From JAUIAI01 sp963732405 (lineage in GTDB: Bacteria; Pseudomonadota; Gammaproteobacteria; Burkholderiales; Burkholderiaceae_E): a stretch of 64,000 nucleotides of DNA. Of this stretch, positions 54,186 through 63,400 are shown in pieces. The stretch covers positions 248,001-312,000 of the forward strand of contig CAVSZG010000003.1 of assembly GCA_963732405.1 (NCBI GenBank), in the 5' to 3' direction. Numbering within the stretch: position 1 is the stretch's first letter; each line of letters opens with the position of its first letter. The position numbers and the translations under genes were made by a program. Under the pieces are notes generated by a model that was not told where the DNA came from, ran no database searches, and saw nothing but the letters and a program-made list of their open reading frames with translations.

Positions 54186-55652
54186 ATGAACGATCATGAT
54201 CCCGACGGGCTTCGCCTGCCGGTGCGCATCGACTCCACCAGCAATGGTGAATTCATGCCGGTGCCACTCGACAGGCGGCACCAGGTGGCCAATACCACCG
54301 CGCTGATCCGGGCCGGCGAGAATGCGCGGCGCACGGGCAGAACCCGGCGTCAGTTCATGGTCTCAGCCTGCGGGGCGGCGACCACGCTGCTGGCCATCAA
54401 CGACGTGAATGCGGCAGCGGGCAAGGTGGGCGCGCGATTCGCCCTGCCATCCGAGGCCGCTCTGGATGAGGGCGCGGCGCTGGCGTCACTCGATGGCGAC
54501 GAGTTCATTTTTGATGTTCAAGGGCACTACGTGAACCCGCAGGGGGCCTGGCTCAGGCGCACCCGCGAGGGACATTCGCCGCACGGCTGGATGGCCAATC
54601 CCTGCATCCAGGGTGAACCGGATGCCATTGCCGCGCTGAAATGCCTGGGGCCGGAGCGGTTTGTCCAGGATGTGTTCCTCGATTCGGACACCGACATGAT
54701 GGTGTTGTCCTTCGTCCCCTCGACCCGGGCCGATGAGCCACTCCGCATCGAGGAGGCCGAGGCCACCCGACGCATCGTCGAGGCCATGCCCGGTCATCAT
54801 CGGCTGATGCTGCATGGCCGCGTCAATCCGAATCAGGCGGGCGATCTGGAGGACATGGATCGACTGGCCGCCGACCTTCCGATCGCCGCCTGGAAGACCT
54901 ATACGCAATGGGGTCCGCAGGGCAGGGGCTTCTTCATGACCGATGAGATCGGCGAGCGGCTGATCGCCAACGCCCGGCGGCTGGGCATTCGTAATATTGC
55001 GATCCACAAAGGGCTCGCATTCGGCCGCCGGTCCTTCGAGCATTCCACCTGCGTCGACATTGGTGAGGCCGCGCGCCGCCATCCGGACATCAATTTCATC
55101 ATTTATCACTCGGGCTTTGACACCGGGACAAGCGAAACGGCCTTCGTGCCGGGCCATGGCAAGGCTGCTGGCATCGATGTGTTGTGTCAGTCCTTGCTCG
55201 ATGCCCAGGTGGGCCCGGGCGCCAATGTGTATGCCGAGCTTGGTTCGACCTGGCGCTTTCTGATGCGCGACCCTGAGCAGGCGGCTCATGCGCTGGGCAA
55301 GCTGATCCGGTACTGCGGCCAGAACAATGTGCTCTGGGGAACGGACTCGGTCTGGTATGGATCTCCTCAGGATCAGATTCAGGCGTTCCGGACATTCGAG
55401 ATCTCGACGGCGCTGCGTGAGGCGCATGACTACCCGCTCATGACGCGTGAACTGAAGGCGAACATCTTCGGGCTCAATGCGACCAAGCCCTACGGAATAT
55501 CGGCGCAGGAGGTCAAGCAGCGCGCCGCGGTGGATCGCCTGGGGCAGCAACGCCTGGCCTATCGCGAGCAGGCCAACCCGACATTCCTGACCCATGGCCC
55601 ACGCTCGCGGCGGGAATTTCTGGCCTTGAGAAGCCAACGGAGGCTAACCTGA
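54186..55652 (+). CDS. Tat-exported amidohydrolase family protein
   Basis: A 488-residue amidohydrolase-2 (TIM-barrel) protein. Residues about 45-70 hold a twin-arginine signal, RTRRQFMVSACGAATTLLA, after an unusually long N-terminal part, so it is exported folded. Barrel markers are FDVQGHYVNP, HGRVNPNQ, IAIHKGLAFG, FIIYHSGFD and VLWGTDSVWYG; the first metal motif is not the canonical HxH, so the metal site is altered. GGAGG lies six bases before ATG 54186; GTG 54165 is an alternative that follows the hydantoinase stop directly. It completes the HpaB-like/HyuAB/amidohydrolase run, after which mobile debris begins. Confidence 0.85.
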   Translation: MNDHDPDGLRLPVRIDSTSNGEFMPVPLDRRHQVANTTALIRAGENARRTGRTRRQFMVSACGAATTLLAINDVNAAAGKVGARFALPSEAALDEGAALASLDGDEFIFDVQGHYVNPQGAWLRRTREGHSPHGWMANPCIQGEPDAIAALKCLGPERFVQDVFLDSDTDMMVLSFVPSTRADEPLRIEEAEATRRIVEAMPGHHRLMLHGRVNPNQAGDLEDMDRLAADLPIAAWKTYTQWGPQGRGFFMTDEIGERLIANARRLGIRNIAIHKGLAFGRRSFEHSTCVDIGEAARRHPDINFIIYHSGFDTGTSETAFVPGHGKAAGIDVLCQSLLDAQVGPGANVYAELGSTWRFLMRDPEQAAHALGKLIRYCGQNNVLWGTDSVWYGSPQDQIQAFRTFEISTALREAHDYPLMTRELKANIFGLNATKPYGISAQEVKQRAAVDRLGQQRLAYREQANPTFLTHGPRSRREFLALRSQRRLT

Positions 55653-55659
55653 CCGATTC

Positions 55660-56185
55660 GTGCGCCGTGCAGCGGCGCTGCTGTCCAGTGGGTGCAATCC
55701 CATCCGGTATCTGTCGCTCCAGCCGGAAGCAATCGGAGCAATTGTGGAGTAACGAAGCGGTTGAAGCCTTCGGTGTAGAGGGTCCTTCAAGGGACTTGGC
55801 GATCATGCGGGCCGTCACGCGAGTGAACGTCGAGCAGGCCTCGAAAAAGGTAACGCGGAAGCCGACCCGGAGAATTCACGGGGAAGACTGGTATCGTTGG
55901 GGAAGCGAGCGATGCATGCACCCGACGATTCCGCCGGGGTGATGACGACGGCATGCATGAAAGAGGACAGCAGTGGCAACACGGAAAGCCCCGTGGCGCG
56001 GCCGTGCGCACGGCCAACCGGTGCTTGTGAGGGTTGGAACCGGGTGCCATGGGGTGGCGGAGGGGCGCGTAGTACTGGCGTAGCCAGGTAATGCCGGTGG
56101 AGGGAAGGCGCCCTGGTTCAAGACAGACGCTGCAAAGCGGCAAGGCGCCGGAGATGGCGAAACCTGCAAACTCCATTGAGCATCT
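55660..56185 (+). mobile_element. Group II intron 5' remnant
   Basis: GTGCGCCGTGCAGCGGCGC starts a group II intron 5' end (GUGYG). About 490 bases with stems and the typical GTGGAGGGAAGGCGCC stretch follow, then an intron ORF start at 56154 (MAKPANSIE). After about 56185 the intron sequence stops and unrelated DNA begins, so all of the RT and the 3' RNA domains are gone. It starts eight bases after the amidohydrolase stop. Confidence 0.75.
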
Positions 56186-56203
56186 CTTTTTCTGCGGCAT
56201 GGC

Positions 56204-56227
56204 GATTGGCGATTGGCGATTGGCGAT
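56204..56227. repeat. Three tandem 7-bp units
   Basis: GATTGGC is repeated three times (56204-56224) and continues with GATC. It lies just past the truncation point of the intron remnant and may mark a junction. Confidence 0.7.
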
Positions 56228-56317
56228 CGCGTCGCAGAGGTGCCGATCAACAATTTCACGGTGACGCGTGTGAATATTGGTGAAGCCGTCAAATGGATCG
56301 GATTTTTATTCACTGTC

Positions 56318-56337
56318 GCCCCAGCGAAGGCAGGGGC
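56318..56337. repeat. Sphingomonad-type extragenic palindrome
   Basis: GCCCCAGCGAAGGCAGGGGC forms a hairpin with one mismatch. Palindromes of this kind, around GTCGCCCCAGCGAAGGC, are scattered in sphingomonad genomes (recalled from general knowledge). It supports a foreign alphaproteobacterial origin for the segment that follows. Confidence 0.5.
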
Positions 56338-56441
56338 CCATCAGGTCTGTCCGCTTGAACCGACAGGCGAGACAGGCACCAGCCTGCGCTGGTGTGACGT
56401 GGTTCTTGACCTAACCTTTCGTCTACAGCGCCGCCCACAGC

Positions 56442-57935
56442 ATGTCTGAACTAAAACTCTTTAACAGCTTAACCCGGCAAATCGAACCCTTCGTCCCCGT
56501 TCATCCCGGAACCGAAGGTGACCCAAACGATCCGCCCGAGGCCCGCGTCTATACCTGCGGCCCGACGGTCTATAACTACCCGCATATCGGCAACATGCGC
56601 GCCTATGTTTTTGCCGACACGCTGGGCCGCGTGCTGAGTTATAAGGGCTATAAGCTCACCCATGTCATCAACATCACCGATGTCGGCCATCTGACCGACG
56701 ATGCCGATGCGGGCGAGGACAAGATGGAGAAGATGGCGGCGGCAAAGGCGCAAGTCCATCTGGGACATCGCGAAGCATTATACCGAGGCCTATTGGGCTG
56801 ACATGAGGGCGCTGAATATCCGCCAACCGGCGCATTGGTCAATTGCCACCGACTATGTCGCCGCGATGATCGAATTCGCGAAAAGCATCGCGGACAAGCA
56901 TTGCTATGAGCTGGAAAGCGGCCTGTATTTCGATATCATCGACCGTGGCCGATTACGGCGCCTGGCGCGCGCCAAGACCGAAGATGGCGAAGGCCGGATC
57001 GAGGCGGTCGATGGCAAACGCAACGCCGGCCGACTTCGCCATCTGGCGCAAGACGCCCGCTGGCGAAACGCGGCAGATGGAATGGGATTCCCCATGGGGC
57101 AAAGGCGCGCCGGGCTGGCATCTGGAATGCACGGTGATGTCAGAGGCGCTGCTCGGCCTGCCGTTTGACATCCACACCGGCGGCATCGACCACCGCGAAA
57201 TCCACCACCCGAACGAGATTGCGCAAAATCAGGCGCGCTGCGGCTGCGACCATAGCGGGCGCGAAGCATCTGGATGCACAACAACTTCCTGATCGAACGG
57301 TCGGCAAGATGTCCAAATCGTCGGGCGAGTTCCTGCGCGCTGCAACTGCTGATCGACAAAGGCTTCCACCCGCTCGCCTATCGCCTGATGTGCTTGCAGG
57401 CGCATTATCGCAGCGAGTTGGAGTTTAGCTGGGAGGGGTTGCAGGCGGCTTTTGTGCGGTTGAAGCGGATGGTGATAGCTTTTGAACAGTTCAGCATTTC
57501 AGATGCCCCCGAGTTTGACAATGAGACATTCCTTGTTGACTCACACCACCGAGCATTCGCTGATACAGATTCAAGATCGTTGCTCATGCATTTGAGGAGG
57601 CACTTTACAACGACCTCAACACACCACAGGCTATTGCCGATCTAGACAAAGCGTTGAGCGGTGGTTTTGTTGGAGAACGGCGAATGCTCATTGCAGTCAT
57701 GCAGCGAGCCTTGGGCTTGCACTTTACGACATTGTCCCGCGCCGACCTCCGCATCCGCCCCAAAGCCGCCGTTATCACCGAAGCCGACATCGAATCCGCC
57801 CTCGAAGCCCGCAAGGAGGCACGGGCGCAAAAAGACTTCGCAATATCCGACCGCATCCGCGACGATCTGATCGCCAAGGGTGTCGAAGTCATGGACGGCG
57901 ACCCGCTGGGCTGGGATTGGAAGTTGGATGTTTGA
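56442..57935 (+). pseudogene. cysS: Cysteinyl-tRNA synthetase, multiply frameshifted
   Basis: Class I cysteinyl-tRNA synthetase, about 498 codons, the full family length. Zinc and ATP-site motifs are all visible in different frames: YTCGPTVYNYPHIGNMR, INITDVGHLTDDADAGEDKM, GWHLECTVMS, FDIHTGGIDHREIHHPNE, GKMSKSSGEF, and the C-terminal end DRIRDDLIAKGVEVMDG. I count at least six single-base indels (near 56755, 56947, 56980, 57040, 57262, 57310, 57330 and 57575 are candidates). The codon style and the upstream palindrome look sphingomonad-like. An essential gene in this state is unlikely to be the only copy of its host. Confidence 0.85.
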
Positions 57936-58102
57936 ACGACACCGTCGCAAGTCCCATGCGCCACACGATGCGGTCACATCGCGCGACACCGCTTCCATAC
58001 AAGTCATCGGGGAGGAACCAGCAAACAGCTCGGCTCTGTTCCTCCTGATCGACCGGAGCGTTCAGGGGCGGGGCCGGGTTTCGCTGAGGGTGTTTATACT
58101 TC

Positions 58103-58657
58103 CTATACGCCGTGACCTTCAACTTCGCGCCTAAATCTTGCGATAACAAAGGAAAGAAGGACCGTCGGGCCAACCACACTGAGGAATACCGATTCCCGCA
58201 CGAAATACGAAGCGACCAAGGTTACCGCCATGGCACCCACTATGATGAAGCTGTAGTGGCGAATTCTGACGGGTTCTCCTTGTTCAGCCCCGATAACGCC
58301 ATGCTTGGATAGATACGCGGCAAGCAATCCAAGCGGAACAGCTATTACCCAAACGCCAGTTCCGCGAAGCTCTCCCGCAAAATACCCTAACGCGCCCCAA
58401 CTTTTCATCCACGCAAGCGCCCCGCAGATGATTATCCAGACGTCGTTCGTCATCGCTAGCCGATCAAACGGTTCGCGCCGCAACGTGAAGAACACCAAGT
58501 GCGCCGCCGCGAGAAAGAAAAACAGACGAAAAGCGTCGACGTACTGTTCATCAGACGCACCTCCATCCGATGGTACATACCTCCACAATAGAATTACCGG
58601 GAGGTAGCAGAGAATCGCATACCCCACACTTTTCAGAAATGCTCGGACGCGATCCAT
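58103..58657 (-). CDS. Hypothetical multi-spanning membrane protein
   Basis: A 184-residue protein with about five hydrophobic segments (YAILCYLPVILLW, LFFFLAAAHLVFFT, VWIIICGALAWM, VWVIAVPLGLLAAYL, YSFIIVGAMAVTLVASYF with VFLSVVGPTVLLSFVI). No family is recognised. The codon bias is less GC-rich than the neighbours and it lies in the sphingomonad-like segment after cysS. Confidence 0.7.
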   Translation of the reverse strand: MDRVRAFLKSVGYAILCYLPVILLWRYVPSDGGASDEQYVDAFRLFFFLAAAHLVFFTLRREPFDRLAMTNDVWIIICGALAWMKSWGALGYFAGELRGTGVWVIAVPLGLLAAYLSKHGVIGAEQGEPVRIRHYSFIIVGAMAVTLVASYFVRESVFLSVVGPTVLLSFVIARFRREVEGHGV

Positions 58658-58780
58658 TGTCGCTTAACGAATGAAAGGGACTTCCCTGTCCCGAACGCGC
58701 TGTCGATTATTTCGAAGTTCGGCAACTAAGTGCCGTGACGGGAATTTGAGTCTCATCATTTCATCCGGAAGGAGAGGCCC

Positions 58781-59001
58781 ATGATTATTGTCTACGTTGA
58801 TATCGATCTCGCCAAGTCCTTTTTCGCCGTCCAAAATGTCGATAAGCCCGGCAAGCCGTCATTGGTTCGCCCCAATGTCCCGCGTGGTAAGGTGCACGGA
58901 CTGGTCTCCACGTTGCCGACCTGCGCCATTGCCATAAAAGCCTGCCATGTTCGGGTGCTTATTACTGGGCCAGACTCTTCGTCAAATACATGGTTTTCTG
59001 A
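58781..59001 (+). mobile_element. IS110-family transposase fragment
   Basis: The start reads MIIVYVDIDLAKSFFAVQNVDKPGKP and VPRGKVHGLVSTLPTC, the N-terminal RuvC-like part of IS110 transposases; after a frameshift near 58940 it continues SGAYYWARLFVKYMVF and hits a stop. The rest of the gene is missing. Confidence 0.75.
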
Positions 59002-59152
59002 GCGAATGCCGGTATGGCAGACAAACCACCGGAGAACTTTGTCTCGCCCAAGGAACGATCGGTCTGGATGCAGTGAATTGCCAGTTCCTGACCTCTCCAA
59101 TAAACGTTTCCGACATCGCCAGTGGACAGCGACATGAGCGTTGGCATCGCGC

Positions 59153-59515
59153 TTACCCTCGGTCTTGGAGCAGGCACCACAGGCGCAGCAGCAGGTGCCG
59201 CCGCCGATCGGGAGCCGGATCGTCAACAAAAAGCGTGCGTGCGTGAACGACTGAGTGGTTGGAAAGCCACTGAATGTCGCCCGCCTCAAGGCATAAGGTG
59301 AAGCAATTCTGCGGGTCGGCTGCAAAGCGGTCATAGATATCCAGCAGCTCGTGCAATTCATCATCCAGGGTATGGGTGACGCCGAGCCTCGTGACCTCCC
59401 GGAAGCGCTCGGCATGGTAGTAAGTGCGCAAGGTGCCGTCGGCCCAACAGCAGGGGGGACTTGCGATGGGGAGGTGGCATTCGCCGTAGCCTCGGCGAAG
59501 GCGGATGACGGAGGG
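59153..59515 (-). pseudogene. TauD/TfdA-family dioxygenase, C-terminal fragment
   Basis: The frame ends with DDELHELLDIYDRF, AGDIQWLSNHSVVHARTLF and the closing RRRHLLLRLWCL, the C-terminal signature of the TauD/TfdA 2-oxoglutarate dioxygenases, including the conserved His and Arg. The N-terminal two thirds are absent; the frame stays open to about 59515, where the sequence changes. Confidence 0.7.
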
Positions 59516-59611
59516 GCTTAGACGATGAGACCCAAAAAACCAGGCTCATCGGTACGCCGTGCAAAAAATGCTACGTCGCCAACTGTGCGACCCCGAAATC
59601 CTGCTATGGCA

Positions 59612-59769
59612 GCTGCCCTCGGCGAGCGGGCCGTCGGCGAAGCTTCACGTCGTGCCCGCCACGATGGCCACGCCGGCCGATGCGTCGTTGCGCCGCACGC
59701 GCACGACTTGTCCTGCGGACAGCGGGGCGCTGATCGTGCCGGCAAGCGTGGGCGTGGTGTCGTTGCTGC
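59612..59769 (-). pseudogene. Fragment of an Ig-like repeat adhesin
   Basis: On the minus strand, NDTTPTLAGTISAPLSAGQ and SFADGPLAEGS match the repeated bacterial Ig-like domain of large adhesins, with a TGA at the place of the usual Trp. Only about one domain remains. Confidence 0.35.
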
Positions 59770-59880
59770 GTGTTTGCCCATCTTTCTCAACTCGCGCCCG
59801 ATTTCAGCGATTTTCGGCTGTTTTGGCTCGCCAGGTGATCGATAAGGAGCGTTCCCGCGGGAACGCTTGCGGTGTAGACC

Positions 59881-60371
59881 TTGGTCCTTGGCAGCGCAGA
59901 TATCGCTCCCTACACTGCACGCACGTTTCTGCGCTGCAATCGACGTCGCAAGGACGGCAAGCTCCACGAGTACTGGAACGTGGTGGAGAGTCGTCCACCG
60001 GCCGACGGGCGCACGGTGCAGCGCCAGGTGCTGTACCTGGGCGAGATCAACGCAAGTCAGCGTGAGGCGTGGCGCAAGACGATCGAGATCGATGACGCGG
60101 GCGCCAGGCGAATGGTCGCGCTGTTTCCCGCCGACGCAGTGCCCAACGGTGACGCCGATGCGATCGGCGTGCGTGTTGTGGAACGAGCTGGGGCTGAGTG
60201 AATTCTGGGGCGAACGCTTGCGCCCGTCTTGCCAGGCGACGCCGTGGTTGAAGGTGTTGCAGACCCTGGTTGCCTGTCGGTTGATCGACCCAGGGTCGGA
60301 GTGGCGACTGCATCGGCACTGGTTCGATTCGAGCGCGATGGTCGATCTGCTCAATGCCGACGCCTGCGTCA
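59881..60371 (+). mobile_element. IS1634/IS4-type transposase fragment
   Basis: RRKDGKLHEYWNVVESR, RQVLYLGEINASQREAW and, after a frameshift near 60175, LKVLQTLVACRLIDPGSEWRLHRHWF and AMVDLLNADACV match the N-terminal part of IS1634-like transposases. The catalytic DDE region is missing after about 60371. Inactive. Confidence 0.75.
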
Positions 60372-60636
60372 AACCCAGCCGTTCGTCACACGCTTTGAGC
60401 AGTAACGGACCGCCGTCGCTGTTGCAGTCGGGCTGATCGAATCGCGCCAGGGCCTGCTTGCCAATCCGGTCATCAAATGCAACTGGACCGATCGTGGTAT
60501 CGACTCGAATCGAAAGATCTTCTGTCCAGTTGGCGGTTGTTTCGCAACTCCCTTCTATCCCAGGGTAAGGCCCTTCTCCCGTTCTGGAGCAGAATGCTCG
60601 TGAGTTTTCCGGCTAACGGTCTTGCGCCCGGCTGGC
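60372..60636. other. Unassigned stretch before the arsenic operon
   Basis: No credible gene is seen in these 265 bases. The only open frames are short and without recognisable motifs. It may be the tail of the IS or a further relic. Confidence 0.4.
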
Positions 60637-61710
60637 TCAGCGGCGGCCAGACTCTGCTGCACCCGATCCGATCGGTCGCGCTGGTCGCCGGGCGCCGGCT
60701 TCATACCAGGGCTTGGTCCGGTTGACGATGCGAACGACCAGCAGCATGACCGGCACTTCGATGAGCACACCTACCACGGTGGCCAGTGCGGCACCCGATT
60801 CGAAGCCGAACAGGCTGATCGCGGCAGCCACCGCAAGCTCGAAGAAGTTGCTCGCACCGATGAGTGCCGAGGGGCAGGCCACACGGTGCGACTCGCCCAA
60901 TCGGCGGTTCAGCCAGTAGGCGAGCGCTGAATTGAACAAGACCTGAATCAGGATTGGCACGGCAAGCATACCGATCACCAGTGGCTGGGACAGGATCGCT
61001 TCGCCCTGGAAAGCGAACAGCAGCACCAGTGTCGCCAGCAGGGCGGCGACCGACCATGGTCCGACTCGCTCCAGCGCGGCATTGAAAGCGGCATCGCCTC
61101 GCCGAAGCAAGCGACTTCGCCAGACTTGGGCAATGAACACCGGCAGGACGATGTAGAGCGCCACCGAGAGAATCAACGTGTTCCAGGGCACGGCGATCGA
61201 GGACAGGCCCAGCAAGAGGGCGACGATGGGCGCGAAGGCGAAGACCATGATGACATCATTGATGGCCACCTGGCTGAGCGTGAACAATGGATGGCCATTG
61301 GTCAGGCGGCTCCAGACAAACACCATGGCGGTGCAAGGTGCGGCGGCCAGCAGAATGAGTCCGGCGACATAACTATCGAGTTGTTCGGCGGGCAGATACG
61401 GTGCGAACACCTGGCGCACGAACAACCAGCCGAGCAGTGCCATTGAAAACGGCTTGACGGCCCAGTTCACGAACAAGGTGACAGCGATGCCGCGCCAGTG
61501 TTGGCTCACCTGATGCAACGCGCCAAAGTCGATTTTCAGCAGCATCGGGATGATCATCACCCAGATCAGCAGACCTACGGGCAGATTGACCTGGGCGAGT
61601 TCCATTCGCCCGATCGCCTGCACGGGTGCGGGCAGGGCATGTCCAATGGCGATTCCCACGACGATGCACAGTAACACCCAGACACTGAGATAGCGCTCGA
61701 AAACGTTCAT
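60637..61710 (-). CDS. acr3: Arsenite efflux transporter Acr3
   Basis: Membrane exporter of As(III), 357 residues and ten predicted helices, the Acr3/BASS fold. The essential Cys motif AAPCTAMVFVWS (helix 4) is intact, and GASNFFELAVAAAISLFG and the end of helix 9 match. ATG 61710 begins MNVFERYLSVW; the long open frame to 61992 overlaps arsI and is not used. It is the last gene of arsR-arsI-acr3; no ArsC or ArsH is present here. Confidence 0.95.
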   Translation of the reverse strand: MNVFERYLSVWVLLCIVVGIAIGHALPAPVQAIGRMELAQVNLPVGLLIWVMIIPMLLKIDFGALHQVSQHWRGIAVTLFVNWAVKPFSMALLGWLFVRQVFAPYLPAEQLDSYVAGLILLAAAPCTAMVFVWSRLTNGHPLFTLSQVAINDVIMVFAFAPIVALLLGLSSIAVPWNTLILSVALYIVLPVFIAQVWRSRLLRRGDAAFNAALERVGPWSVAALLATLVLLFAFQGEAILSQPLVIGMLAVPILIQVLFNSALAYWLNRRLGESHRVACPSALIGASNFFELAVAAAISLFGFESGAALATVVGVLIEVPVMLLVVRIVNRTKPWYEAGARRPARPIGSGAAESGRR

Positions 61711-61759
61711 GGATGATTGAACGAAGCCAGGCGATGCAGACAAACAGGCGCCATGGTGA

Positions 61760-62251
61760 TCAGCAACAGGCTGCACCCGGCTTGGCTGTCGAGCTGACCG
61801 GCGTGCAACAGGTCGCACTCTGCTGCGTCGTCGAGCTGCCCGGCGTACAACACGCGGCGGTCTGGGTGCTTGGCGCTTCGCGGAACACCGGAATGTTGTC
61901 CAGCGTGTGAAAGTGCTCCCAGGCGATGCCCTGGGGATCGGTGACCCAGTGCTTTTCGCTTCGGGCATAGCAGCAGCTGGTGCGACCTTCATCGAGCAAT
62001 GCCATGTCGGCAGTTTCGGCGCGCATTTTCATCTCGGCCAGTTCGTCCGGATTGTCGGTCTGAAAGCCCAGGTGGTCGATGCCTGTTGTGGCGCCGCGCG
62101 TGGAGATGGCAAAGTTGACCGCTGGATCGTCGAGCATCCATTTGGCGTAGTCAACCTCGATGCGAGTCGGTTTGGCCGCAAACAAGGTGGAATAAAAGCC
62201 GATGCTGTGCTGCAGATCATCGACATGAACATGGACATGGAAGCGCTTCAT
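61760..62251 (-). CDS. arsI: ArsI/CadI-family lyase with Cys-pair tail
   Basis: A vicinal-oxygen-chelate fold protein of 163 residues, like ArsI, the Fe(II)-dependent C-As lyase that demethylates methyl-As(III), and CadI. Candidate metal ligands are H5, H60 and E112; the vicinal thiols C93-C94 in TSCCYARSEKHW are the ArsI hallmark. The C-terminal 33 residues hold three more Cys pairs (C134-135, C148-149, C162-163) in a Ser/Thr/Pro/Ala-rich repeat, which ArsI usually lacks in this regular form and which could bind arsenite. It lies between arsR and acr3. Confidence 0.9.
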   Translation of the reverse strand: MKRFHVHVHVDDLQHSIGFYSTLFAAKPTRIEVDYAKWMLDDPAVNFAISTRGATTGIDHLGFQTDNPDELAEMKMRAETADMALLDEGRTSCCYARSEKHWVTDPQGIAWEHFHTLDNIPVFREAPSTQTAACCTPGSSTTQQSATCCTPVSSTAKPGAACC

Positions 62252-62267
62252 GCATGGACTCCTTTTG

Positions 62268-62594
62268 TCAACAGGTGGACCGGCGACGTGCCGGGCTGCT
62301 CGCGCATGGACGCCCCTGACAGCAATGATCGGTCAGGTAGGCGATGAGATCGTTCATCTGCGGAATTGCCGGGCGGTAGATCAGGGTTCTACCCTCGCGC
62401 TCAACGCTGACCAGATCAGCATGAACCAACTCTTTGAGATGGAAAGACAAGGTGGAGGATGGAATATCGAGCATGACCGAGAGGGCGCCTGGCGTGAGCC
62501 CGTCGGGCGCTGCACCGACGAGCGCACGAAACACCCGGAGTCGGGCTTGTTGTGCGAGGGCGCCCAGGGCGCAGACGGCGTCTTTTTCATTCAT
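62268..62594 (-). CDS. arsR: ArsR-family arsenic repressor
   Basis: A 108-residue winged-helix repressor: LAQQARLRVFRALV at the start, recognition region SSTLSFHLKELVHADLVSVEREGR, and a C-terminal Cys pair in DHCCQGRPC that fits the type where As(III) binds near the C-terminus. It releases the promoter on As(III) or Sb(III). First gene of the operon; the next gene starts 16 bases downstream. Confidence 0.93.
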   Translation of the reverse strand: MNEKDAVCALGALAQQARLRVFRALVGAAPDGLTPGALSVMLDIPSSTLSFHLKELVHADLVSVEREGRTLIYRPAIPQMNDLIAYLTDHCCQGRPCASSPARRRSTC

Positions 62595-62604
62595 GTTTCC
62601 AATT

Positions 62605-62616
62605 ATATCGAAATAT
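62605..62616. promoter_or_regulatory. Candidate ArsR operator
   Basis: ATATCGAAATAT is an imperfect palindrome ten bases upstream of the arsR start and in an AT-rich patch, as expected for an ArsR autoregulatory site. Assigned by position and symmetry only. Confidence 0.4.
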
Positions 62617-62819
62617 GCCCCAGGCCGCGACTCCGAAATGGTCTGGGCGCCATGGTCAGTAGCGTGAACATCGCATGACGCGACCGGTCAGGTTGATGAC
62701 AGGTACGGTCGATGGATACGGTCCGCGGGCAGATGACATAAACTTCGCCCCAATCGATTCGCCCAGGTCCATCGTTCCGATCGATTGTCCGTTCGATCCA
62801 CTTTTCATCCGTTTCCGAC

Positions 62820-63368
62820 ATGACCATCAGCGACTGGTTTCTACCGGCAGTCATCGCCGCCGCACTGCTCAGCCTGGAACGAATTTTCTACGCAGTGATC
62901 TGGCATCAGCCCCGGCTGGTTCACCGGCTTCACCGGCATCCGCTGCTCCAGCACCTGGCCGCGCCGACCGAAGTCGTCCGGCTCTTCTTCTTGCTGTTCA
63001 AGGGTGTTCAGTTCGCGGTATTTGCGGGCTGGTGGCTGTACTTCACGAATCCGGGTGATCAGATCATTGCGCCGCCGGCGTCAATGGTGTTGCTCGCCGG
63101 CCTGTGCATTGTCTTCGGACAGATGCTCAATCTGAGCGTGTTCTACCGGCTCGGCCATCATGGGGTCTTTTACGGTTGCCGCCTGGGTTTTTCGATTCCC
63201 TGGCAGGACGGCTTTCCATTCAACCTGATCCGGCATCCGCAGTACGTTGGCACAGTGCTGTCGATCTGGGGATTGTTTCTGCTGCTGCGTTATCCGAACG
63301 CCGACTGGTTGATCATTCCGCTCATCGAGACGGTCTTCTATGTCGTGGGCGCCCATCTCGAGCGTTGA
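62820..63368 (+). CDS. Membrane phospholipid/isoprenylcysteine-type methyltransferase
   Basis: A 182-residue integral membrane protein with four or five helices. The C-terminal signature RHPQYVGTVLSIWG followed by a Glu-containing helix is the S-adenosylmethionine site of the PEMT/ICMT superfamily. A phosphatidylethanolamine N-methyltransferase is suggested by the adjacent phosphatidylserine decarboxylase (convergent, 32 bases away), which makes its substrate. The specific acceptor is not proven. ATG 62820 directly starts MTISDWFLP. Confidence 0.75.
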   Translation: MTISDWFLPAVIAAALLSLERIFYAVIWHQPRLVHRLHRHPLLQHLAAPTEVVRLFFLLFKGVQFAVFAGWWLYFTNPGDQIIAPPASMVLLAGLCIVFGQMLNLSVFYRLGHHGVFYGCRLGFSIPWQDGFPFNLIRHPQYVGTVLSIWGLFLLLRYPNADWLIIPLIETVFYVVGAHLER

Positions 63369-63400
63369 CGTTCGCTGAGCCTCCCGGTAGCCGCTGCCCC

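Noticed and set aside
54486..55637. Minus-strand open frame of 383 codons
   Set aside because: Antisense to the amidohydrolase; no domain and no ribosome site.
61711..61992. N-terminal extension of Acr3
   Set aside because: It overlaps arsI; the family start MNVFERYL is at 61710.
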